This document shows positions 1 to 5,280 of a DNA stretch of 6,036 bases, piece by piece. Location: positions 1 through 6,036 of the forward strand of contig CAJMEU010000164.1 in assembly GCA_905212515.1 (NCBI GenBank), in the 5' to 3' direction. The stretch comes from an uncultured Oscillospiraceae bacterium (GTDB lineage: Bacteria; Bacillota; Clostridia; Oscillospirales; Ruminococcaceae). The translations under genes and the position numbers were made by a program. The notes beneath the pieces are model-generated. The model saw only the letters and a program-made list of their open reading frames with translations, did not search any database and was not told where the DNA came from. Numbering within the stretch: the first letter of the stretch is position 1; each line of letters begins with the position of its first letter.

Positions 1-121
1 CCGGGCCCGCGGGGGGGGGACCCGCTTTTCCCGCGCCCACCCCTCCGGCGACCCGGGCCGGCCCCGGCCCCGGCGGGGGGGGCCCCGCCGGGGGGGCGCG
101 CGCGCCCCGGCGCCGTCCGCG
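1..121. other. G/C-only low-complexity contig edge
   Basis: This stretch is almost entirely G and C, with G runs at 11-19, 75-82 and 90-96 and a self-complementary block (GGCGGGG at 72-78 facing CCCCGCC at 83-89). Its translation in the frame of the following acetyltransferase has no stop but is a monotonous Pro/Arg/Gly string unlike a folded protein. From about 122 onward the same frame becomes ordinary protein. The likeliest reading is degraded or mis-assembled sequence at a contig end. A genuine G-rich structured region cannot be excluded from the sequence alone. Confidence 0.6.
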
Positions 122-511
122 GGCCCGGCCCTGTCCGTCGGCCGCGCGCCGGACCTGTGGGCTTTGTGCCACAGCGGCCTGCTGCCGGGGGAAGGGGACG
201 CGCTCTACCGCGGCCTGTGCCGCCGGGTGCAGGCGGGCAGGGGCCTTGCCTGGACGGTGCGGGACGGGGACGAGGATGTCAGCGCGGCCGCGGTGACGGC
301 CCTGGACGGGAACGCCGCCTATCTGGCCGCCCTGGCCACCGCGCCGGCCCACCGGGGCCGGGGCCATGGCTCCGGCCTGGTGCGGGCCCTGTGCGCCGAA
401 TTGGCGCCCCGGGACGTGTACCTGGTCTGCGAGCCCGCCCTGCGCCGCTTTTACGAGGCCCTGGGCTTTGCCCTGGTGACGCCCATCTGCGAGTTCGTGC
501 CGCCGGAATAA
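2..511 (+). CDS. GNAT family N-acetyltransferase, 5'-truncated
   Basis: This is the C-terminal part of a GCN5-related N-acetyltransferase, a family that transfers acetyl from acetyl-CoA to an amine on a small molecule or protein. The acetyl-CoA pyrophosphate-binding motif A is clear: RGRGHGS at 353-373 fits the R/Q-x-x-G-x-G/A signature and follows a beta strand (AAYLAALATAP). Further on, an RRFYEALGF segment near 440-470 matches the family's C-terminal F-Y-x-x-x-G-F pattern. Believable protein begins around 122 (ALSVGRAPDLWALC...); the frame stays open to the window edge through low-quality sequence, so the true start is not visible. TTG at 164 is a possible but unconvincing start because homologous-looking sequence lies upstream and no ribosome binding site precedes it. 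The gene stops at TAA 509-511. The substrate cannot be predicted. The next gene lies about 70 bp downstream on the same strand after an A+T-rich, promoter-like gap. Confidence 0.75.
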   Translation, partial: RARGGGTRFSRAHPSGDPGRPRPRRGGPRRGGARAPAPSAGPALSVGRAPDLWALCHSGLLPGEGDALYRGLCRRVQAGRGLAWTVRDGDEDVSAAAVTALDGNAAYLAALATAPAHRGRGHGSGLVRALCAELAPRDVYLVCEPALRRFYEALGFALVTPICEFVPPE

Positions 512-582
512 ACGGCGATATATACAATGCGGATTTGAAAATGCAAAATATTACGGAATGTATAAAATGGAGTGAAACTGAT
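512..582 (+). promoter_or_regulatory. A+T-rich gap with promoter-like elements and GGAG ribosome binding site
   Basis: The gap between two G+C-rich genes turns sharply A+T-rich. It holds two -10-like hexamers, TACAAT at 523-528 and TATAAA (within TATAAAAT) at 561-566, and a -35-like TTGAAA at 535-540. The TTGAAA to TATAAA spacing is 20 bp, longer than ideal, and the TACAAT element lacks a clear -35 box, so neither is a perfect sigma-A promoter. GGAG at 569-572 lies 10 nt before TTG 583 and is the best ribosome binding site for the next gene. If TACAAT is the active -10, transcription would begin near 535 and give a leader of about 50 nt, compatible with initiation at 583. If TATAAA were active, the leader to TTG 583 would be too short for that ribosome binding site. 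Confidence 0.4.
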
Positions 583-1842
583 TTGACAGCCATCGAGGAA
601 TTTTACGATCTGCCCCCCGCGCTGCTGGAAGCGGACCGGGCGGCGCTGGACTTGTGCGGGGAGCCCTTCGCGCGCCTGGACGCGATCAGGGAATACAACC
701 AGATCAAAATGCTGAAGGCCTTTACCGACTGCAAGGTGGGCGCCGAACACCTGGTGGGCAGCACCGGCTACGGCAACACCGACCCCGGCCGAGACAAGCT
801 GGAGGAGGTGTTTGCCCGGGTGGTGGGGGCCGAGGCGGCCCTGTTCCGCCAAAGCTTCATGTCCGGCACCCACACGCTGGCCGTGGCCCTGTTCGGCGTG
901 CTGCGCCCCGGCGACCGCTTCGTGTGCGCGGCCGGCCGCCCCTACGACACGCTGCAAAGCGTCATCGGCCTTGCGGGGCAGGCGGGCAACGGCAGCCTGC
1001 TGGAGTGGGGCGTGCAGTACGACGAGGTGCCCCTGCAAAACGGCCTGCCCGACCTTCCCCTGATTGCCGAAAAGTGCAAGGGCGCCAAAATGTGCTACAT
1101 CCAGCGCAGCCGCGGGTACGACACCCGCGACGCCCTCAGCCTGGAACAGATCGCGGCCATCAGCCGCGCCGCGAAAGCGGCCCAGCCGGATATCGTCGTG
1201 ATGGTGGACAACTGCTACGGCGAGTTTACCCAAAAGCAGGAGCCCACCCAGGCGGGCGCGGACCTGATGGCCGGCAGCCTCATCAAAAACCCGGGCGGCG
1301 GCATCGCGCCCACGGGCGGCTACATCGCCGGCCGGGCCGATCTGGTGGCCCTGTGCGGCCACCGGCTGACGGCCCCCGGCGTGGGGGCGGAGATCGGCTG
1401 TACGCTGGACGTGCTGCGCCAGCTGTACCTGGGGCTGTATTACGCGCCCGGCGTGGTGTGCGAGGCGCTGAAAGCCAGCGTGTACGCCTCCTGCCTGTTT
1501 GAACGGCTGGGCTACGGGGTGACGCCCCACTATCTGGCCCCGCGCAACGACATCATCACCATCGTGCAGTGTAAAAGCCCCGCGGGTATGGTGGCCTTGT
1601 GCGGCGGCATCCAGGCGGGCAGCCCGGTGGACAGCTACGCCGCGCCCGAACCCAGCGATATGCCGGGCTATACGGACCAGGTCATCATGGCCGCGGGGGC
1701 CTTCACCCTGGGCAGCAGCATCGAGCTGTCGGCCGACGGCCCTATGCGCGAGCCCTATGCCGTCTATCTGCAGGGCGGCCTGAATTTCCACGCGGCGCGC
1801 GCCGGCATCCTGCTGGGCGCGGGCCGCATGCTGCAACTGTAA
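583..1842 (+). CDS. Methionine gamma-lyase family PLP enzyme (YnbB / aluminium-resistance-protein family)
   Basis: This is a fold-type I pyridoxal-phosphate enzyme of the family often annotated 'methionine gamma-lyase family' or 'aluminium resistance protein', which includes Bacillus subtilis YnbB. Its members resemble cystathionine/methionine lyases, but the physiological reaction is not firmly established. From TTG 583 the protein is 419 aa, about the size of YnbB. Family blocks are intact: STGYG at residues 60-64, SGTH at 94-97 (probable PLP-phosphate contact), DNCYGEF at 209-215 with the expected PLP-ring aspartate D209, SLIKNPGGG with the predicted Schiff-base lysine K235, and IELSADGP at 380-387. 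I prefer TTG 583 because GGAG sits 10 nt upstream and the N-terminal length then matches the family. ATG 541 in the same frame would add 14 residues but has no good ribosome binding site; the open frame further upstream only overlaps the acetyltransferase. The stop is 36 bp before cysS, so the two probably share a transcript. It is cytoplasmic; no signal peptide is seen. Confidence 0.9.
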   Translation: MTAIEEFYDLPPALLEADRAALDLCGEPFARLDAIREYNQIKMLKAFTDCKVGAEHLVGSTGYGNTDPGRDKLEEVFARVVGAEAALFRQSFMSGTHTLAVALFGVLRPGDRFVCAAGRPYDTLQSVIGLAGQAGNGSLLEWGVQYDEVPLQNGLPDLPLIAEKCKGAKMCYIQRSRGYDTRDALSLEQIAAISRAAKAAQPDIVVMVDNCYGEFTQKQEPTQAGADLMAGSLIKNPGGGIAPTGGYIAGRADLVALCGHRLTAPGVGAEIGCTLDVLRQLYLGLYYAPGVVCEALKASVYASCLFERLGYGVTPHYLAPRNDIITIVQCKSPAGMVALCGGIQAGSPVDSYAAPEPSDMPGYTDQVIMAAGAFTLGSSIELSADGPMREPYAVYLQGGLNFHAARAGILLGAGRMLQL

Positions 1843-1863
1843 CGGCCCCAGGGCCGCGCCCAC

Positions 1864-1871
1864 AAAGGAGG
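1864..1871 (+). promoter_or_regulatory. Strong ribosome binding site of cysS
   Basis: AAAGGAGG lies 7 nt before the ATG at 1879 and is nearly fully complementary to the 16S rRNA 3' end. It fixes the cysS start and suggests efficient independent translation within the probable two-gene transcript. No promoter-like sequence is evident in the 36-bp gap. Confidence 0.85.
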
Positions 1872-1878
1872 TAAAAAC

Positions 1879-3276
1879 ATGAAAATTTTCAACACCATGA
1901 CCCGCCGCAAAGAGGAGCTGACCCCCCTGCACCCGGGCGAGTACCGCATCTACGTGTGCGGCCCCACGGTGTACAATTTCGTGCACATCGGCAACGCCCG
2001 GCCCGTCATCATTTTCGACACCCTGCGCCGCTACCTGGAATATACGGGCAGCAAGGTGAAGTTTGTGTCCAACATCACGGACATCGACGACAAGCTGATC
2101 AAGCGCAGCGCCGAGGAGGGCATCTCTATGGCCGAGGTGGCCCGGAAATATGAGGCCGAGTTCATCACCGACTGCGACGGCCTGAACGCCCTGCACCCCA
2201 CGGTGCGCCCCCGCGCCACCGAGCACATCCAGCAGATCCTGGACATCGTGGCCGACCTGATCGAAAAAGGCCACGCCTACGTGGCCAAAAACGGCGACGT
2301 GTACTTCCGCGTCAAATCCGACAAGGACTACGGCAAGCTGAGCCATTTGAACCTGGACGAGCTGGAGTCCGGCTTCCGCGAGCTGCGGGCCGACATGGGC
2401 GACGATCTGAAAGAAGACCCGGCGGACTTCGCCGTGTGGAAGGCCGCCAAGCCCGGCGAGCCCTCCTGGGACAGCCCCTACGGCCCCGGCCGCCCGGGCT
2501 GGCACATCGAGTGCAGCGCCATGGCCCGCACCCATCTGGGCGACACCATCGACATCCACGCCGGCGGCGAGGACCTGATCTTCCCCCATCACGAGAACGA
2601 GATCGCCCAGTCCGAGTGCGCCAACGGCTGCACCTTCGCCCGCTATTGGATGCACAACGGCTTTTTGAACATCGACAACCACAAGATGAGCAAAAGCGCG
2701 GGCAACTTCTTCACCGTGCGGGAGCTCAGCGAAGTGTACGGCTACGAGCCCATCCGCTACTTCATGCTGTCGGCCCAGTACCGCAGCCCCCTGAATTACA
2801 CCGCCGACCTCATCGAGGACTGCAAAAAAAGCCTGGAGCGGCTGTACACCTGCCGCGACAACCTGGATTTTGCCCTGGAGAACGGCGCCGGCGCCGGCGA
2901 TGAGCTGGCCGGAAAAGCCGCGGCGGCCAAGGAAAAATTCTGCGCCGCCATGGACGACGACCTGAACACCCCCGCCGCCCTGGCCGCCTTGTTCGATCTG
3001 GCGCGGGAGATCAACACCCTGCGGGACGCGTCCTCCAAAGAGGCGCTGGCGGCTGCGGCGCAGGTGTTTGACGAGCTGACGGGCGTGCTGGGCCTTTTGT
3101 ACAACCGGGAAAAAAGCGATATCCCGGCGGACATCCTGGCCCTGGTGGACGAGCGCGCGGCCGCCAAAAAGGCCAAGGACTGGGCCCGGGCGGACGCCAT
3201 CCGCGCCCAGCTGACACAGGCGGGCTACGCGGTGGAGGACACCCCCCAGGGCCCCAAGGTGAGCAGGGCCAAATAA
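1879..3276 (+). CDS. cysS: Cysteinyl-tRNA synthetase (CysRS)
   Basis: This class I aminoacyl-tRNA synthetase joins cysteine to tRNA(Cys) in the cytoplasm using ATP, and is normally essential. At 465 aa it is full length (the E. coli enzyme is 461). The Rossmann catalytic domain begins with YVCGPTVYNFVHIGNARP: C27 is a zinc ligand and HIGN at 36-39 is the HIGH signature. The other expected zinc ligands are C212 in GWHIECS and H237 and E241 in HHENE; the zinc site selects cysteine. KMSKS is at 269-273. The remainder from about residue 340 is a helical DALR-type domain and the tRNA-binding tail, with the typical KDWARADAIRAQL segment near the end. The ATG start is fixed by an excellent ribosome binding site. 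The gene stops at TAA 3274-3276 and faces a convergent operon across a 263-bp gap. No T-box leader is visible directly upstream; regulation, if any, would come from upstream of the PLP gene. Confidence 0.98.
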   Translation: MKIFNTMTRRKEELTPLHPGEYRIYVCGPTVYNFVHIGNARPVIIFDTLRRYLEYTGSKVKFVSNITDIDDKLIKRSAEEGISMAEVARKYEAEFITDCDGLNALHPTVRPRATEHIQQILDIVADLIEKGHAYVAKNGDVYFRVKSDKDYGKLSHLNLDELESGFRELRADMGDDLKEDPADFAVWKAAKPGEPSWDSPYGPGRPGWHIECSAMARTHLGDTIDIHAGGEDLIFPHHENEIAQSECANGCTFARYWMHNGFLNIDNHKMSKSAGNFFTVRELSEVYGYEPIRYFMLSAQYRSPLNYTADLIEDCKKSLERLYTCRDNLDFALENGAGAGDELAGKAAAAKEKFCAAMDDDLNTPAALAALFDLAREINTLRDASSKEALAAAAQVFDELTGVLGLLYNREKSDIPADILALVDERAAAKKAKDWARADAIRAQLTQAGYAVEDTPQGPKVSRAK

Positions 3277-3490
3277 AAGGGGCGGAAAACCGGCCTGATT
3301 TTCAAGGAAAAAAGTTTAAATTTTGCAGGTTTTAAACGATTTTTTAAGCGTTTTGAAGCGATTTTGAAGCAGTTTTTTCGCGCACAAGCGGTTTTTACGG
3401 CCCTTTTTCCGGCATTCGGGGCCGTTCCCGGCGCCTATTTCAACGGCCGGGAGGGCCCAAAAACGCGCCGAGGCGGGGAGAAAACAAGAT
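3277..3490. other. A+T-rich intergenic region with phased A/T tracts between convergent genes
   Basis: No credible gene lies here; the minus-strand frame that crosses it also reads through the terminator hairpin and resembles no known protein. The left half contains A/T tracts centred near 3310, 3321, 3331, 3342, 3352, 3363 and 3375, that is every 10-12 bp, followed by T5 runs at 3392-3396 and 3404-3408. Within this, an imperfect unit of the form AAGCGnTTTT recurs from 3334, 3346, 3356, 3367 and 3386. A weak hairpin pairs GTTTAAA at 3314-3320 with TTTAAAC at 3331-3337 and is followed by T6 at 3340-3345, so it could give partial termination after cysS. Tracts in helical phase generally predict intrinsic DNA curvature; any function here is inference. 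Confidence 0.55.
3397..3448. repeat. Overlapping short inverted repeats able to form alternative hairpins
   Basis: ACGGCCC at 3397-3403 is complementary to GGGCCGT at 3419-3425 (7 bp, 15-nt loop). The overlapping copy GGCCGTT at 3420-3426 is also complementary to AACGGCC at 3442-3448 (7 bp, 15-nt loop). The middle arm can therefore pair with either neighbour but not both. A further pair, CCCGGC at 3427-3432 with GCCGGG at 3446-3451, competes with the second hairpin. Short GGCC-containing repeats arise easily in G+C-rich DNA, so this may be coincidental. Confidence 0.35.
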
Positions 3491-3528
3491 AAAAGCGGCT
3501 GTTTTGACACGTCAAAACAGCCGCTTTT
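3491..3528. terminator. Bidirectional intrinsic terminator shared by the cysS and HIT operons
   Basis: An exact inverted repeat of 18 nt per arm (3491-3508 against 3511-3528) forms a stem of about 17 bp with a CACG tetraloop at 3508-3511. The central GCGGCTG/CAGCCGC block is the strong part, and A/T pairs close the base. On the + strand the hairpin runs into TTTTTT at 3525-3530. On the minus strand the stem ends in CTTTT followed by A+T-rich sequence. It lies only 11 bp past the HIT stop codon and about 215 bp past cysS, between convergent genes, which is the expected place for a terminator working in both directions. Confidence 0.92.
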
Positions 3529-3539
3529 TTGCTTGATTT

Positions 3540-3968
3540 TCAAACGCCCAGGGCCTCTTTGATCCTGGCGATCATGGCGTCATACTCCCCGGCGGAGAGG
3601 AAGGTGCGCTGGGGGTCCATGGCGAAGGTGCCGCCCCACTCGAACGCGTCCTCCTCGTACTTGGGCACCAGGTGGAAATGCAGGTGATGGCCCGTGTCGC
3701 CGTAGGCGCCGTAATTGACCTTTTTCGGGTGGAACACCGCGTGCAGGGCAACGGCCACCCGGTTCACATCTTCAAAGTAGGCGGCGCGCTGGGCGGGCGT
3801 CAGCTCCACCATTTCGCTCACATGCTCTTTGTGGGCCACGATCACCCGCCCGGGATGGCTTTGCTCTTTGAACAGATACACCTTGGACTCGGGCAGTTCG
3901 CAGATCTTGATGCCGAATTTGTCCACCAATCCGCCCTCCATGCAGTAGGCGCAGGTCTGGTCTTTCAT
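3540..3968 (-). CDS. HIT-family protein (histidine triad nucleotide hydrolase/transferase)
   Basis: This 142-aa cytoplasmic protein belongs to the HIT superfamily, whose members hydrolyse or transfer nucleotides linked to phosphate, amine or other leaving groups. The defining H-x-H-x-H is HLHFH at residues 95-99, within GDTGHHLHFHLVPKY; the last histidine, H99, is the expected nucleophile. An N-terminal CAYC (C6, C9) and H49 in AHKEH resemble the zinc site found in many bacterial HIT proteins. The order HPGRVIVAHKEH, then NYGAYGD, then the triad, then WGGTF fits a Firmicutes-type single-domain HIT protein. The ATG is supported by AAGGAGG (plus coordinates 3977-3983) 8 nt upstream. It is the last gene of the minus-strand group, 43 bp after the SGNH gene, and its TGA stop precedes the shared terminator by 11 bp. 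The substrate is unknown, and I infer no mechanistic link to polymer acylation from the position alone. Confidence 0.93.
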   Translation of the reverse strand: MKDQTCAYCMEGGLVDKFGIKICELPESKVYLFKEQSHPGRVIVAHKEHVSEMVELTPAQRAAYFEDVNRVAVALHAVFHPKKVNYGAYGDTGHHLHFHLVPKYEEDAFEWGGTFAMDPQRTFLSAGEYDAMIARIKEALGV

Positions 3969-3990
3969 GGATACAGCCTCCTTTTTTGCG

Positions 3991-4005
3991 GCGGCCCTGG
4001 GCCGC
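3991..4005 (-). other. Short G+C-rich hairpin between the SGNH stop codon and the HIT ribosome binding site
   Basis: GCGGCCC and GGGCCGC flank a single central base, giving a 6-bp G+C stem with a tight loop. In the minus-strand transcript it starts a few bases after the SGNH stop codon (4012-4014) and ends shortly before the HIT ribosome binding site (3977-3983). It is not followed by a U tract in that direction, so it is not a normal terminator. It could stabilise the upstream mRNA end or lower coupling between the two genes; both are inference. Confidence 0.4.
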
Positions 4006-4011
4006 GCGCTG

Positions 4012-5265
4012 TTACAATGTGTCCGCGTCTTCGCTGTCCCCTGCGGGCACGGCCTCGTAATCCAGGGACACGTCCACGCCGTTCAGCTGGTTCTCGATGG
4101 CCCCGGCGATGCCCGGGAAGTATTTGCCGATGCAGGTGCCGCGGCAGTGGATGCCGTCGTAGAAATCCGCCGCCGTGACGCCCTTGATGGCGTGGGGGTT
4201 GTAACTGCCGTAAACGGGGATGTCCAGGGCCGCGGCCACGCGGCGGATGGCGGGCTCGGTGGAGACGAAGCCGCTGTAGTGGTCGGCCTTTTCCACGGCG
4301 TTGTCGTAGGGGATGGGATGGTAGGGCGTCAGGATCAAAATGACGTTCACCCCGCGGCTTTGCACATAGCTGAGGAACTGCTTGAAGATATCCAGCCGCT
4401 GGGCGTCCACCTTGTCGTAATACTCCACCAAGAAAAAATTCATTGTCTGCTGCAAAGCCGCGGCGTCGACGGCCTCCTGGCTCTGCTCGCGGAGCTCCTT
4501 GCTGTACACAAGGCTGCCGTCGTGGCGCTTCACTTCCGTCAGCTGCCCGTACAAATCCCCGGCGACGGCCTGGGGTTTTTTCACGCTGCCCTCGGATTGC
4601 AGCACGTACTTCAGGTTGGACTGGAAGTAGCTGGGCGAATAGAGGCTGGTCCACTTGGTGTTGGGGTCCTCGGCCTCGTATTCCTGGGGGATGCCCAGCT
4701 TTTCCGTCAGGAACTGGGCGTACAGTTTTTTGTCGCTGCGGGCGTCGGTGGCATCCGGCCCGGTGTTGAACAGCCAGGGGTCCACGCCGATCACCAGGTT
4801 GGCGGGCAGCTTTTCAGCCCGGTCGAACAGATAAAAGCTGCCTACGACGTCGTAAAAGTCCGCGCCGGTGAGGGCGCAGTTGAAAAACTGCCCGTCCTCG
4901 AGGCCGCACAGCTTGGTGTCCAGCTGCATGATGCGGGAGGAGCCCAGGGCGATGGTGCCCGGCGCCTCGTCGAACTGGGTCACCAGAATTTTCAAAATTT
5001 TGCGCTGCTGTTCATTCAGCTGCTCGTAGCCGATGATATCCTTGCCGGACAGCAGCATCTGCGCGATGCTGCGCAGGTATTGCTCGCCCTGGTAAATGCC
5101 CGAGCGGTCCACCGTGTAATTCACGTACATCATGAACACCACCACGGGGATGAACAGGGCCGTCACCAGGGCGATGCGCACCAGGGCCAGGCCGTTTTTG
5201 CCCGCGCGCTTTGCCTCACGGACGGCGCGGGCGCGGGCGGCCTGTTTGTCGCTTAATTGTGCCAC
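4012..5265 (-). CDS. Membrane-anchored SGNH/AlgJ-DltD-like protein, partner of the MBOAT
   Basis: This 417-aa protein has a basic N-terminal tail (residues 1-25), one hydrophobic segment at about 26-48 and a long domain predicted outside the cell, so it is probably anchored N-in/C-out. The outer domain has SGNH-hydrolase-like landmarks: IALGSSR at 105-111 corresponds to block I, with S110 the likely nucleophile, and DGIH at 370-373 supplies the Asp and His of block V. Such proteins (AlgJ, AlgX, DltD and clostridial relatives) act with MBOAT proteins to acylate extracellular polymers. GTG 5265 is the start: AAGGAGG (plus coordinates 5274-5280) lies 8 nt upstream, and the open frame beyond it only overlaps the MBOAT gene. 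The MBOAT stop overlaps the end of this ribosome binding site with 13 bp between genes, implying translational coupling. All four cysteines (C120, C130, C374, C378) are in the outer domain. The exact subfamily and polymer are not identifiable, and it could act as a deacetylase or esterase instead. Confidence 0.85.
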   Translation of the reverse strand: MAQLSDKQAARARAVREAKRAGKNGLALVRIALVTALFIPVVVFMMYVNYTVDRSGIYQGEQYLRSIAQMLLSGKDIIGYEQLNEQQRKILKILVTQFDEAPGTIALGSSRIMQLDTKLCGLEDGQFFNCALTGADFYDVVGSFYLFDRAEKLPANLVIGVDPWLFNTGPDATDARSDKKLYAQFLTEKLGIPQEYEAEDPNTKWTSLYSPSYFQSNLKYVLQSEGSVKKPQAVAGDLYGQLTEVKRHDGSLVYSKELREQSQEAVDAAALQQTMNFFLVEYYDKVDAQRLDIFKQFLSYVQSRGVNVILILTPYHPIPYDNAVEKADHYSGFVSTEPAIRRVAAALDIPVYGSYNPHAIKGVTAADFYDGIHCRGTCIGKYFPGIAGAIENQLNGVDVSLDYEAVPAGDSEDADTL

Positions 5266-5273
5266 AGCCTCGC

Positions 5274-5280
5274 CCTCCTT
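5274..5280 (-). promoter_or_regulatory. Ribosome binding site that fixes the GTG start of the SGNH gene
   Basis: On the minus strand AAGGAGG lies 8 nt before GTG 5265. Its first two bases overlap the TAA stop codon of the upstream MBOAT gene (5279-5281), so ribosomes ending MBOAT translation would be placed at this start. There is no in-frame ATG nearby that fits as well. Confidence 0.85.

Noticed and set aside
72..89. GGCGGGG/CCCCGCC hairpin as a terminator before the acetyltransferase
   Set aside because: No T tract follows and the surrounding sequence is of doubtful quality.
157..540. N-terminal extension of the PLP enzyme frame back to 157
   Set aside because: It overlaps the acetyltransferase gene in another frame and is a Gly/Arg/Pro-rich shadow. 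The family N terminus and a GGAG ribosome binding site place the start at 583 (or at most 541).
451..2682. Very long minus-strand open frame (743 codons) antisense to the PLP and cysS genes
   Set aside because: Both sense genes have intact family motifs, and the antisense product is a Val/Gly/Ala/His-rich string without recognisable motifs. Long antisense frames are expected where G/C-ending codons remove stop codons from the opposite strand.
3286..3305. Possible short hairpin (CGG AAAA CCG) as an immediate cysS terminator
   Set aside because: Only about 3 bp pair and no clean T run follows; the strong hairpin at 3491-3528 is a far better terminator.
3334..3396. AAGCGnTTTT units as a CRISPR-like array
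   Set aside because: Units are about 10 nt, imperfect and nearly adjacent, without spacers of constant length; no cas gene is nearby.
3316..3543. Minus-strand 75-codon frame in the cysS-HIT gap
   Set aside because: It runs through the terminator hairpin and the T-rich tracts, lacks a ribosome binding site, starts in the hairpin flank and yields a Lys-rich product of no known kind.
3967..5256. Plus-strand open frame of 429 codons antisense to the SGNH gene
   Set aside because: It mirrors the codon bias of the real gene, has low-complexity Val/His/Gly content and shows no motif. The minus-strand gene has a good ribosome binding site and active-site motifs.
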